From assembly GCA_903876795.1 (NCBI GenBank), contig CAIRBK010000036.1, positions 1 through 64,000 of the forward strand: a stretch of DNA of 64,000 nucleotides, read 5' to 3'. The translations under genes and the position numbers were made by a program. Below, piece after piece: positions 8,301 through 19,337 of this stretch. The DNA comes from an uncultured Verrucomicrobiota bacterium. GTDB taxonomy: Bacteria > Verrucomicrobiota > Verrucomicrobiia > Opitutales > Opitutaceae. Below the pieces are notes generated by a model. It made no database searches. It was not told the origin of the DNA and saw only the letters and a list, made by a program, of their open reading frames with translations. How positions within the stretch are numbered: position 1 is the stretch's first letter; each line of letters begins with the position of its first letter.

Positions 8301-8945
8301 CTAGCCCTGCCCGCGAGCGAGGTAGGAATCGAGCCAGGTGGTGAGCTCGGGGAGTCCGGAGAGGTTTTCCGGTGAGCGTGACCCGGCGCGCCAGGCTTGG
8401 AAGGGGCGGGTGTCGCCGGTGGCGAGGTCGTCCATGTCGTTGTGGATGACCGCATCTACCGTGCCGGCGGCGAAGAGTTTCGCCACGGCGGCGTCGCGGG
8501 CCGCCGCTTCGGCACCGGCGGTGAGTTTGAATGCGACGACCTTGAGCGGGCGGGGTGCGGCGTAGTTTTTCAACTCGGGGAGGAGCTTGGGCGTGGGCAC
8601 AAGACGCAGCACGAGTTCGGCGGCGTAAGAGGTCAGCTTGCCCGTGGTCGTCTCGGCGGGGCGGTAGTCGGAGACGGCGGCGCATTGGATGACTGCGTCG
8701 TAATCGCCGGTTCCGAGACGGCGGCGCAGGGCGGCTTGCAGGCTTTCGGTCGAGGAAAACGCCTCGGTGTCGCGTACGCGGGTCGGGTGCACGGAGCCCT
8801 CGCCGCGGAGAACTGTGACCTCGTGGCCGAGCCCGCAGAGTGCGTCGGCCAGGACCGCCCCGGTGCGGCCGGTGCTCACGTTGGAGAGAAAGCGCACCGC
8901 GTCGATGGGTTCACGGGTCGCGCCGGAGGTGACGAGGATCTTCAC
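8301..8945 (-). CDS. coaB: Phosphopantothenate-cysteine ligase domain (CoaB), stand-alone
   Basis: CoaB joins cysteine to 4'-phosphopantothenate in CoA synthesis. The 214 residues start ILVTSGATREPIDAVRFLSN, the classic CoaB opening, and keep VTVLRGEG, AAVSDYRP, KLLPELK, VAFKLTAG and a late IHNDMDD segment. In most bacteria this domain is fused behind CoaC; here it is a separate gene overlapping coaC by four bases, so the pair is still coupled. It is the last gene of panB-coaC-coaB. Confidence 0.92.
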   Translation of the reverse strand: MKILVTSGATREPIDAVRFLSNVSTGRTGAVLADALCGLGHEVTVLRGEGSVHPTRVRDTEAFSSTESLQAALRRRLGTGDYDAVIQCAAVSDYRPAETTTGKLTSYAAELVLRLVPTPKLLPELKNYAAPRPLKVVAFKLTAGAEAAARDAAVAKLFAAGTVDAVIHNDMDDLATGDTRPFQAWRAGSRSPENLSGLPELTTWLDSYLARGQG

Positions 8946-9505
8946 GCGATCTTGGGGCCGAGTTCGGCGAGGACGTGCATGACGAGCTGTTCGGGCTCAA
9001 GCAGCCGGCCGGGGCCTTCCTCGCCGCAGGCCAGCGCGCCCTCCCCGGTGGGCAGCACGCGCACGCCGAGGCTGGCGAGCTTGGCGAGCGAGGCCTGGGT
9101 GAGGGCGTGGTTGAACATCGCGACGTTCATGGCGGGAGCGATCCACCAGGGTTTTTTGCGGATTTCCCAGGCCAGGAAGAGGCTGCCGGACAGATCATCG
9201 GCCAGCCCGGAGGCGAGGCGGTTGATCGTGTTGGCGGTGGCCGGAGCCACGAGCGCGAGATCGGCCCAGCGGGCGAGGTTGATGTGGTCCATGGCCTTGC
9301 CCGGCTCCCACAGGTCGCCGGCCACGGCCTGGCCGGTGAGTCCTTCCAGGGTGGCCGAGCCGACGAATTTGAGGGCGGCGGGCGTGGCCACGGTGCGCAC
9401 CTCGACGCCGGCCTGCACGAGCCGCGAGATCGCGAAGCACGCCTTGTAGCAGGAGATGGAGCCGGTGAGTATCCAGAGGAGACGGGGCTTGCGGGCGGTG
9501 GTCAT
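8942..9505 (-). CDS. coaC: Phosphopantothenoylcysteine decarboxylase (CoaC), stand-alone
   Basis: An FMN-dependent decarboxylase giving 4'-phosphopantetheine. The 187-residue flavoprotein keeps LTGSISCYKA at the N-terminus, DHINLARWADLALVAPATANT, and the substrate clamp PAMNVAMF. The CoaC family usually has MN and a catalytic Cys near the C-terminal flap; LPTGEGALACGEEGPGR supplies that Cys. Its stop overlaps the coaB start. It is the same reaction set as a fused CoaBC, carried by two polypeptides. Confidence 0.93.
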   Translation of the reverse strand: MTTARKPRLLWILTGSISCYKACFAISRLVQAGVEVRTVATPAALKFVGSATLEGLTGQAVAGDLWEPGKAMDHINLARWADLALVAPATANTINRLASGLADDLSGSLFLAWEIRKKPWWIAPAMNVAMFNHALTQASLAKLASLGVRVLPTGEGALACGEEGPGRLLEPEQLVMHVLAELGPKIA

Positions 9506-9568
9506 GGGTCGAGGAGCTCGGAATGGGTCTTATGGGTCCCCTGAGACTTGCGGGACCGATATCTTCGT

Positions 9569-10366
9569 TCAGTAGGATTCTTTTTTGCTTGGGAAGGAGC
9601 CGTCGGTGACGGCTGCGGCGAAGGAGGCGAGACCGTCGGTCACGCATTTGTTCCCGTCGGCGAATTCGCGGACGAACCTGGCGGAGAAGCCCGGGTTGAG
9701 GCCGAGCAGGTCGTGAAACACCAGCACTTGGCCGTCGGTGTGCGGGCCTGCGCCGATGCCGATAACGGGAATCGCCAGGGCTTCCGTGATCTCGCGGGCG
9801 ACCTCGGCGGGGACGCATTCCAGGACAAGGCCGAACGCGCCGGCGGTCTCGGCGGCGCGGGCTTGACGGACGAGTTCCTCGGCGTCGTCAACGGTCTTGC
9901 CCTGGACCTTGTAACCGCCGAGGCCGTGGACGGATTGAGGGGTGAGGCCGAGATGCACCATGACTGGCACGCCTGACTCGACGAGGTGGCGGACGACGTC
10001 CTCGTGTCCGTCGATGCCCTCGATCTTCACGGCGTGGGCACCGGCGCGCATGAGCAGGGCGGCGCATTCGACGGCGGGGACGACGCCCTTGCGGGCGGCG
10101 AGAAAGGGGAAGTCGGCGAGCAGGAGCTTTTGGCCGTCTATCCCGCCAAGGCCGCGGGAGACGGCGGCGGTGTGACGAGCCATGATTTCGGGGGTCGCGG
10201 CGAAGGTGGTGGGTTCGCCGTCGACGACGGTGGCCACGCTGTCGCCCACGAGCACGCAGTCCACGGGCGAGGCGGCGAGGAACTTCGCCTCCCAGTGCGC
10301 GTAGGCGGTGGACATGCTGATGCGGCCTTTGCCCTTGCGGGCTTTGAATTCGAGGACGGACTTCAT
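9569..10366 (-). CDS. panB: 3-methyl-2-oxobutanoate hydroxymethyltransferase (PanB)
   Basis: PanB makes ketopantoate from alpha-ketoisovalerate and methylene-THF, the first committed step to pantothenate. The 265 residues match the family length. Hallmarks are CVLVGDSVATVV (metal-binding Asp), ALLMRAGAHAVKIEG, VMVHLGLTPQS, the catalytic-Glu segment GLVLECVPAEV, and VIGIGAGPHTDGQVLVFHDLLG. It lies 63 bases upstream of coaC, linking pantothenate supply with CoA synthesis. Confidence 0.96.
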   Translation of the reverse strand: MKSVLEFKARKGKGRISMSTAYAHWEAKFLAASPVDCVLVGDSVATVVDGEPTTFAATPEIMARHTAAVSRGLGGIDGQKLLLADFPFLAARKGVVPAVECAALLMRAGAHAVKIEGIDGHEDVVRHLVESGVPVMVHLGLTPQSVHGLGGYKVQGKTVDDAEELVRQARAAETAGAFGLVLECVPAEVAREITEALAIPVIGIGAGPHTDGQVLVFHDLLGLNPGFSARFVREFADGNKCVTDGLASFAAAVTDGSFPSKKESY

Positions 10367-10584
10367 ACGAAGGCGTTGATTCTCGCAGGGACCGGGGCAA
10401 AAGCCAACCCTGCTGTTTGGGCAAGCGGAGGGTCGAAGGTTACTTGGCGGCGGAGGCGGCGGTGCTGGCTACGGCTACAGGCAAAGAGTCCCGCCAATCC
10501 CGGAGGACTGCATCGATGTCGGGTGCGTTGGGCTTGGTCGCCTGATGCACAGTGTGAGGCCTGGCAGGGAAACGGGAAGTGGGT

Positions 10585-11262
10585 TTATGGGACGGGCGAT
10601 TTATTATTTGACGCGGAGTTTGAGGGTGGAGGATCGAACTCATCGGCGAAATCACGGCGCTCAATTTCGAGTCGGACGATACGCGGCGCAAGGTATAGGG
10701 TGGCGGCGCGCCGATTGAGGCGCCAGATGGGATAGTTGACGGCGGCGATCATGGCGGCGCAAATGCCGCCCCCAATGATCCGACCCGGCCAACTGGTCGT
10801 CGAGACGATGAAGGAGTCCGCCATGTAAAGCGCCGTGGCCAGCGCGATTGGAAGCAGATACCACCAAATTACGTTCATCAGCAGGCGATGCTGATGACGG
10901 AGTTCGGCGAGTGCGTGGTCCAGCGATGCGAGCACGGTGGTTGCCTCCTTGGGCCGGCGGTGCGCGCGGACGCGGTCGATCAGCAGGAAGCCCGCTACGC
11001 CCAGTGGAAGCGCGGCGGCGAGCCATAAAGTCCAGGACGATGCGCCTGCGAGGGTTTTGGCGCGGGCCTCGTGGGCGAAAAACAGAAACACGAGGAGCGC
11101 GGCTACGCATTCGCGCAGATCGCGCCAGAAGATCGTGCGATCAAAAGCGCGGGCGTCGGCGCGAACGCGCCGGATCGTGGCTGCGAGGGCGGCGGAGTTG
11201 GCGCGTGGCGTGGTGGGCAGCGGCTGTTTTTGCCACAGTGACTGGCAATCGTCAAAGTTCAT
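10585..11262 (-). CDS. Membrane protein, probable anti-sigma partner
   Basis: A 225-residue protein with a soluble N-terminus (about 1-45, starting MNFDDCQSLWQKQP) and four likely membrane segments near residues 50-67, 76-98, 125-150 and 158-180, ending in a polar tail. Its start overlaps the ECF sigma gene by 11 bases, so it is co-translated. The N-terminal Trp-Gln motif and small cytosolic head before the first helix are as expected for an anti-sigma factor, but no zinc-finger anti-sigma motif is visible. Function is inferred from position. Confidence 0.72.
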   Translation of the reverse strand: MNFDDCQSLWQKQPLPTTPRANSAALAATIRRVRADARAFDRTIFWRDLRECVAALLVFLFFAHEARAKTLAGASSWTLWLAAALPLGVAGFLLIDRVRAHRRPKEATTVLASLDHALAELRHQHRLLMNVIWWYLLPIALATALYMADSFIVSTTSWPGRIIGGGICAAMIAAVNYPIWRLNRRAATLYLAPRIVRLEIERRDFADEFDPPPSNSASNNKSPVP

Positions 11263-11785
11263 GGACTAGTCCCTTCATTCCGGCTGTGAGTTTTCGGCGG
11301 GCGCGTAGCAGGGCCACGCCGACATGATTTTCAGTCTGTCCGGTGATTTCGCCGATTTCCCGATGGCTGAGCCCGTCGAGGGCAAGGACGATCAACGAGC
11401 GCTCGGTCGGTGGCAGAGTGCGCACGGCCTCCATTAGCGAAGTGAGGCGTTCGGTGCGTTCATGAGCTTCGGCCGGATCAGCCTCGGGGCAGACAGGGTC
11501 GACGGAGGGATCGCTGGCCGGAACGACGCGTGCCTCTCTGCGGCGGCGTTCGCGTTGCCCGGTGAGAGCGGTGTTGAGGCAGACGCGATAGATCCAAGTA
11601 GAAACGCGGGACTGGCCGCGGAATTGGGGCAGCGAGCGCCAGAGTTGCACGAGCATCTCCTGATGCAGCTCCTCGACGTCGATCGCCTCGAAGGCGTAGG
11701 CCCGGCTTAGCTTGCGGGGAATGCCGCCATATTCGACGAGCCATTCGGCGAAGAGACTTTCGGGATCGGGTGAGCGTGCGGTCAT
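11252..11785 (-). CDS. ECF-type RNA polymerase sigma factor
   Basis: A sigma70 region 2/region 4 protein of 177 residues. Region 2 spans about 15-85 (DVEELHQEMLVQLWRSLPQF, then STWIYRVCLNTAL). Region 4 spans about 120-170 (LPPTERSLIVLALDGLSHRE followed by an HTH with TENHVGVALLRARRKL). It overlaps a membrane protein gene that is the likely anti-sigma factor. No zinc-sensing element is visible, so the stimulus is unknown. Confidence 0.93.
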   Translation of the reverse strand: MTARSPDPESLFAEWLVEYGGIPRKLSRAYAFEAIDVEELHQEMLVQLWRSLPQFRGQSRVSTWIYRVCLNTALTGQRERRRREARVVPASDPSVDPVCPEADPAEAHERTERLTSLMEAVRTLPPTERSLIVLALDGLSHREIGEITGQTENHVGVALLRARRKLTAGMKGLVHEL

Positions 11786-12027
11786 GCGTTCATCCCTATT
11801 GGTAGCCGACCGGCAAGGTTTCTTACAACGAGATCGATCAGGGGCGCTTGGGCATACAAATCAGGTCATTGTCCAGCCACCCGCTCGGCTGTTTGGTTGT
11901 GGAGGCGAAAGAAACCGTTGGGCTCCAATCAAGGTGCTGCCTTCTTCAATTCGTTTCTTCAAAACTCAAAGCTTTCCCTCTAACACCAGATTTTTCCGGC
12001 AATTCTCAACCCCTTCGCACCGCCGTG

Positions 12028-13377
12028 CTACTTGGCCACGGTGGGAACGGTGCCGGCCTTGATGAGTACGAACGTGTCGGGGTTCAGGTGCCTTTTGATG
12101 GCGGTGTTGACCTGCTCGACGGTGAGGGCGTTGAGTTTTTGCGGGTACTCGTCGATCCATGACAGCGGGTAGCCGCGGTGCAGCGTGGCGAGGATCGTGG
12201 AGGCGAGGCCGTTGGTCGTGGCGAGGCCGACCTGGAAACTGCCGGCGAGGTTGGTCTTGGTGCGCTCTACCTCCGCGGCGGTCACGCCTTGGTCATACCA
12301 GGACATCAATTCGCGACGGGTGGAGGCGAGGCCTTTTTCGAGGAGGTCGGGGGCGAAGTTGGCGGAGATGCGCCAGTCGCCGTCGGCGAAGGTGTCGTTG
12401 CCGGTCCTGGCGCCGATGCCGTAGGTCAGGCCCTCCTGGTCGCGCACGGTGGCCATGAGACGTCCGGTGAAGCCGCTGCCGAGGATCGCGGTGGCGACGC
12501 GCAGGGGCAGCGCGTCGGGATCGGAGTGGCGCAGGCCGCTGGCCTGGCCGAGGATCACGCTGACGTTGGGTTTGTCGGACATGAAGACGGTCTGGTCCCG
12601 GTCCAGGTCGGTCAACGGCGCCGTGCGCGGGTAGTCCGGGCGAGGCACGCCGCCGCTCCAGCCGGAGAAGGCCTTGGCGACCTCGGCCTGCAGGGCATCG
12701 GGGTCGATGTCGCCGACGGCGACCAGCGTAAGCGCGGCCGGACCGTAAAACTTGGCGTGGAAGGCACGCAGGTCGTCGAGGGTCGCGGTCTTGAGGGCGG
12801 CGAGAAACGCCTCGGTCGAGGGCTCGTGGTTGGGGTGGCCGGGCGGAAAAACAGTGGCGGCGAATGACAGGTTCGCGCGGTAGCCGGTCTGTTCGAGCGC
12901 GCGCTGGAGGCGGCCGGCGATCTGCTTCTTGAGCTTGGCGAATTCGACTTCGGAAAACGCGGGCGACCGCAACTGCTCGGCGAGCAGCCCGACGACGAGC
13001 GGGATGTCCTTGCGCAGGCATTTGCCGCTGAAGGAGACCATGGTCTCATCGACGGAAAAGGCCAGTTCGGCGCCGACGGCGTCGAGCGCCTGGGCGATGG
13101 CGAACTTGTCCCGGGTGGTCGTGCCTTGGTCCAACATGCCGCCGACCAGGGTGGCGATGACCAGATTGGAGTCGGGCGAGAAGGAGTCTCCGGCGGGGAG
13201 CGAGCCGGTGAAAGTGACGACGTCCCGCACGGGCGTCTTGTAGGCCACGACATCCACGCCGGCGACACGGGCGCGCACGACCTGGTCGGCGACGCCGGCG
13301 TGCAGCGCGGGCGTTGACCAGGCGCAGACGAGGGCGAGCAGCGGAAGAAGCGCGGAGCGGAAGAGGGAAAGGTTCAT
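12028..13377 (-). CDS. M16 peptidase family protein lacking the zinc motif (non-catalytic subunit)
   Basis: A 449-residue exported M16 protein with a signal peptide (about 1-27, ending PALHAG). At the position of HxxEH it reads GGMLDQGTTTRDK, so the zinc ligands are absent. The C-terminal M16 half keeps the substrate-binding region, with GLTYGIGARTGNDTFADG typical of the inactive chain. The gene starts 21 bases after its active partner. M16B proteases of this kind work as a heterodimer, one chain cutting and the other closing the chamber. Likely periplasmic, degrading unfolded polypeptides or small peptides. Confidence 0.9.
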   Translation of the reverse strand: MNLSLFRSALLPLLALVCAWSTPALHAGVADQVVRARVAGVDVVAYKTPVRDVVTFTGSLPAGDSFSPDSNLVIATLVGGMLDQGTTTRDKFAIAQALDAVGAELAFSVDETMVSFSGKCLRKDIPLVVGLLAEQLRSPAFSEVEFAKLKKQIAGRLQRALEQTGYRANLSFAATVFPPGHPNHEPSTEAFLAALKTATLDDLRAFHAKFYGPAALTLVAVGDIDPDALQAEVAKAFSGWSGGVPRPDYPRTAPLTDLDRDQTVFMSDKPNVSVILGQASGLRHSDPDALPLRVATAILGSGFTGRLMATVRDQEGLTYGIGARTGNDTFADGDWRISANFAPDLLEKGLASTRRELMSWYDQGVTAAEVERTKTNLAGSFQVGLATTNGLASTILATLHRGYPLSWIDEYPQKLNALTVEQVNTAIKRHLNPDTFVLIKAGTVPTVAK

Positions 13378-13398
13378 GGGACGGCGAGGGGAGGTGCT

Positions 13399-14808
13399 TT
13401 ATCTGGAGATCGCGGGAGCGGCGGACTCGGGTGCGTTCAGCGGGATGAACCAGCCGGTCGTGCTCCGGTCTTCGTCGAGGTATTCGCTGGCGACGCGTTT
13501 CACATCGGAGGCGGTCACCTTCGCGATGGCTTCGTCGAGGGTGACGTAGAGGGTCCAGTCGCCGCTGGCGATGCACTCGTTGAGGTTGCTGGCGATGGCG
13601 AAGGCACCGTCGCGGGCGTAGGCCGAGGAGGCCAAGAGCTGGCTGATGGCGGAGGCGACCTCGGTGTCGGTGACACCGTCCTGCTTGACGCGTGTTAGCT
13701 CGGCGAGGGTCAGGCGCTCGACCTCATCGTGTTTCGCATCGGGAGCGAGGCTCGCATAGAAAGTCGTGAGCGAAGGATCGCGGAAGAAGCCGATGTCGGC
13801 GCTGGCGGAAGTGGTGAGATTTTTGTCCGTGAGGGCGCGGTAGAGGCGGCTGTTTTTGCCCGAGGTGAGGATGGAGCCGAGCACCTGTAGCGCTGCCATG
13901 TCGGGATGGGTGGCGGCGGGTGTCTTGAAGGCGATGCCGACGACGCCGAGACGGCCTTCGCGTTTGACCGTCACGCGGCGAGGACCGGACTGGACGGGCT
14001 CCTCGGTGTAGACCTGCGGAATGGGGTGCGGCGAACGCGGGATGGCACCGTAGTATTTTTTGACGAGGGCCAGGGCGGCGGTCGCGTCGATGTCGCCGAT
14101 GACGGTGGCGGTGGCGTTGTCGGGCCAGTAGAAGGTGTCGTAGAACTCGCGGAGTTTTTCGATGGAGACTTTCTCGATGTCGCTGCGCCAGCCGATCGTG
14201 GGGTGGTGATAGGGATGGGCGATGAAGGCGGCGGCGTTGATCTCCTTGTCGAGGGCCTGGATCGGGTTGTTTTCGCCGATCTCGAATTCATTGCGCACGA
14301 CGGTCATCTCGGGGCGGCGGTCGTCCTCGCGCAGCCAGAGATTGCGCATGCGGTCGGATTCGACGGCGATGTAGGCCTCAAGATGATCTTTGCCGAGATT
14401 GGCGAAATAGTTGGTGCGGTCGAGCCAGGTGGTGGCGTTGTATCTGGCGCCCACGCGCTCCAGCAACTGGTCGATGCTGTTGCCCCGGGTGCGATTGAAC
14501 TGCTCGGTGCCCTTGAACATGAGATGCTCCAGCAGGTGGGTGGCGCCGGTGGTGCCGGTGACCTCGTTGCGCGAACCGACGTGGTAAGTGACCATGAACG
14601 TGACCACGGGCGCCGAGTGATCGGGCAGCAAGAGAACCTGGAGACCGTTCGCATCGAGCGTGTATTCGGCGATGCCGCCGACGGTTTTGACGTGGGTGTA
14701 GCCTTCCGCAACGGCGGGCGCGGCGGCGGTAACGGGCGGGGCGGAATCGGCCTGGAGCGATGCGGTGGACAGCGGCAGGGCAAGAAAAAGCAGGAGGCGT
14801 GGGTTCAT
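13399..14808 (-). CDS. M16 family zinc metallopeptidase (catalytic subunit)
   Basis: A 469-residue exported M16B peptidase with a signal peptide (about 1-21). The inverted zinc motif HLLEH is at residues 91-95 in GATHLLEHLMFKGTEQ, and a distal Glu lies in the segment RRPEMTVVRNEFE. The pattern DRTNYFANL and the C-terminal YRALTDKNL region match pitrilysin-like dimeric proteases. It is transcribed first, followed at once by the inactive subunit, so the two form a coupled pair. Confidence 0.93.
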   Translation of the reverse strand: MNPRLLLFLALPLSTASLQADSAPPVTAAAPAVAEGYTHVKTVGGIAEYTLDANGLQVLLLPDHSAPVVTFMVTYHVGSRNEVTGTTGATHLLEHLMFKGTEQFNRTRGNSIDQLLERVGARYNATTWLDRTNYFANLGKDHLEAYIAVESDRMRNLWLREDDRRPEMTVVRNEFEIGENNPIQALDKEINAAAFIAHPYHHPTIGWRSDIEKVSIEKLREFYDTFYWPDNATATVIGDIDATAALALVKKYYGAIPRSPHPIPQVYTEEPVQSGPRRVTVKREGRLGVVGIAFKTPAATHPDMAALQVLGSILTSGKNSRLYRALTDKNLTTSASADIGFFRDPSLTTFYASLAPDAKHDEVERLTLAELTRVKQDGVTDTEVASAISQLLASSAYARDGAFAIASNLNECIASGDWTLYVTLDEAIAKVTASDVKRVASEYLDEDRSTTGWFIPLNAPESAAPAISR

Positions 14809-14977
14809 GCGGAAGGACGGAAGACCCCGATGGGACGGGAAAAGTTCAAAGTCGGCGCGATAAAACCCGGCCGGGGCGGCGGCCGCAAGCAGGCAACGGG
14901 AGATTCAAGGGCACGGGCCGGTTTCTGTTCGGAGGATTTCGCTTCTGGTCGAGCCCGACACCACCTAGGTTTGTCCC

Positions 14978-17659
<2,682 letters not shown>

Positions 17660-17726
17660 GTCCCGGGCGTGATTTCCGGTCGCGTCTGGATTTGCACCCG
17701 GCTTAAAACCGCCCAACTGTTCCCCT

Positions 17727-18359
17727 GTGAACGTCCGCTCCAAAGTCATGGCCAAGCCCCTGGTGGCGTCTCCTGAACGCCGGCAGGAGGCGGATTCCGA
17801 CTGGGTGGTCGTGCAGCGCGTCCAAGCGGGAGACGTGGCCGCGTTCGACTCGCTGATTCTCAAATACCGCGAACGCGTGTATGCGATGATCTACAACATC
17901 ACCTCCAATCGGGAGGACGCGGCCGATCTTTCACAGGATTGTTTCATCAAGGCCTTTCAGTCGATCAATCGCTTTCAGGGCCAATCGTCTTTCTTCACGT
18001 GGCTGTATCGGATCACCCTTAACACCGCGTTAACTCATCTGCGCCGCAATAAGTTAAGATCATTTTTCAGCCTCGATAAAATCCATGAAGACGCCGCCGT
18101 CTCGGCAGTCATTAACCAGTTGACCGACAAGAAAGATGTGCAGCGCGAAGTGTTCGTAGGTGAACTTCAGGAAAAATTGAACGAAGCGATGCTCAAATTG
18201 TCTATCCCCCACAGAACCGTGATAACCCTGTTTGAAATAGACGGCCTCAGTCATGAGGAAATCGCCGACATCATGGAGTGTTCGGTGGGGACTGTGCGCT
18301 CCCGTCTCCACTACGCCAAACAGATTTTGCAGGCTGAACTTCAATCCTACGTCCGCTGA
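17727..18359 (+). CDS. RpoE-like ECF sigma factor
   Basis: A sigma factor of 210 residues from a GTG at 17727; an ATG at 17748 gives MAKPLVASPERRQEADSDW and is equally possible. Region 2 covers VVQRVQAGDVAAFDSLILKY through TWLYRITLNTALTHLRR, and region 4 covers LSIPHRTVITLFEIDGLSHE with the HTH MECSVGTVRSRLHYAKQIL. The type resembles RpoE/SigW group ECFs. Its stop overlaps the start of the next gene by one base (TGATG), so that gene is its likely partner. Confidence 0.93.
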   Translation: MNVRSKVMAKPLVASPERRQEADSDWVVVQRVQAGDVAAFDSLILKYRERVYAMIYNITSNREDAADLSQDCFIKAFQSINRFQGQSSFFTWLYRITLNTALTHLRRNKLRSFFSLDKIHEDAAVSAVINQLTDKKDVQREVFVGELQEKLNEAMLKLSIPHRTVITLFEIDGLSHEEIADIMECSVGTVRSRLHYAKQILQAELQSYVR

Positions 18360-19249
18360 TGATGAATCCTACCGAACGCACGGAATCTCCCAAGGTCACC
18401 CTCGAAGAATTGCTGCGCGTGAAGCGCGCCGAGCGCCCGTCGCCCGAATTCTGGGCCCGCTTTGAACAGGATCTGCGCGCGAAACAACTGGCGGCCATCG
18501 TCGAAAAGCGCCCGTGGTGGGTTTCACTGAAACTGCCACAGTTCGCACGGACGGCGGCTCGTTTCCAGTGGCCCCTCGGTGCCGCCGCCGCCCTCGCGTT
18601 GAGCCTGGTCGTCGTGCGCGAGTATCGCCCGTTTGCCACCGTCGAGGAGGCGGTAACTCTGGTACCGCCTCCCGAGGTCCGCGAGGTGGTTTCGCTTCCG
18701 ACCGAGGATCCGGCCGCCTCTCGCGCGATCCTCGCGGTTGCCTCGATGTCCCCCGAGGCGGAGCCGACCGCCTCCCTTGAGTTGTCCGCGTCTGTCCCGC
18801 CCGTCGTGCACGACGTGAAACCGGAGCCCGTTGGCGCACTGATGGCGCTGATCCCTTGGTCCGCGCCCCAATCCGCCGCGGCCAATTCCGCCGGTCGCAC
18901 GCTGGTGGTGCGTGATCTGCCTCAGGTGCATTTTGCCGCCGCCGTGGATCCGGCCCGCGAACATGCCTTCGATACTCGCATGGAAGTCGGATCGGTGGTC
19001 GTCTCCACGACGCAGCCGGACGCCTCCGACTCCGGCGTGGCGATGCGCGGCGCGCCGGCATCACTGCGCGAAATCCGGCGCAACCGCATCCTCTCCAGCC
19101 TGGTCGTCGCGGATAACTCCACCGATGCCGAGCGCTCGCGAGGCACCTCGATGCGCGAGGTCGCTGCGGGTTCGTTGAGCGATGATCGAATCTACGACGG
19201 TGCCGCACGCGTCGGCATGGGCGGCGACCGTTTCATCCTCAAGTTCTGA
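18359..19249 (+). CDS. Single-pass membrane protein coupled to the sigma factor (putative anti-sigma)
   Basis: A 296-residue protein of unknown family. The N-terminus (about 10-50) is a charged helical segment (TLEELLRVKRAERPSPEFWARF). One membrane helix follows at about 70-86 (AAAALALSLVVV), then a low-complexity Ala/Pro/Val-rich outer part ending GGDRFILKF. The topology (short cytoplasmic head, one helix, long outer tail) and the coupling to the sigma gene fit an anti-sigma factor. No zinc-finger or RseA signature is visible. It is followed by a strong terminator. Confidence 0.75.
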   Translation: MMNPTERTESPKVTLEELLRVKRAERPSPEFWARFEQDLRAKQLAAIVEKRPWWVSLKLPQFARTAARFQWPLGAAAALALSLVVVREYRPFATVEEAVTLVPPPEVREVVSLPTEDPAASRAILAVASMSPEAEPTASLELSASVPPVVHDVKPEPVGALMALIPWSAPQSAAANSAGRTLVVRDLPQVHFAAAVDPAREHAFDTRMEVGSVVVSTTQPDASDSGVAMRGAPASLREIRRNRILSSLVVADNSTDAERSRGTSMREVAAGSLSDDRIYDGAARVGMGGDRFILKF

Positions 19250-19274
19250 CCTGCCCCGGCAGGTTATGCCTTCG

Positions 19275-19305
19275 GCCCGCGCAAGCATCCCGCGCGGGCT
19301 TTTTG
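19275..19305 (+). terminator. Intrinsic terminator after the sigma/anti-sigma pair
   Basis: GCCCGCGC and GCGCGGGC form an 8-bp perfect stem with a 9-nt loop, followed by TTTTT. It ends transcription of the sigma operon 26 nt after its stop, before fumC. Confidence 0.85.
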
Positions 19306-19337
19306 CTTTTGTGGCTCCGGCGGGGTAGGCTCACCCC

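Noticed and set aside
10440-10643. Possible small minus-strand gene (about 67 codons) overlapping the anti-sigma gene end
   Set aside because: The last 30 residues look protein-like (DIDAVLRDWRDSLPVAVAST), but it overlaps the end of the membrane protein gene, has no ribosome site and no family match, so support is too weak.
11786-12027. An ECF-type autoregulated promoter upstream of the sigma gene
   Set aside because: A TGTAAGAAAC-like stretch is present on the minus strand, but without a second example of the motif I could not support a defined promoter.
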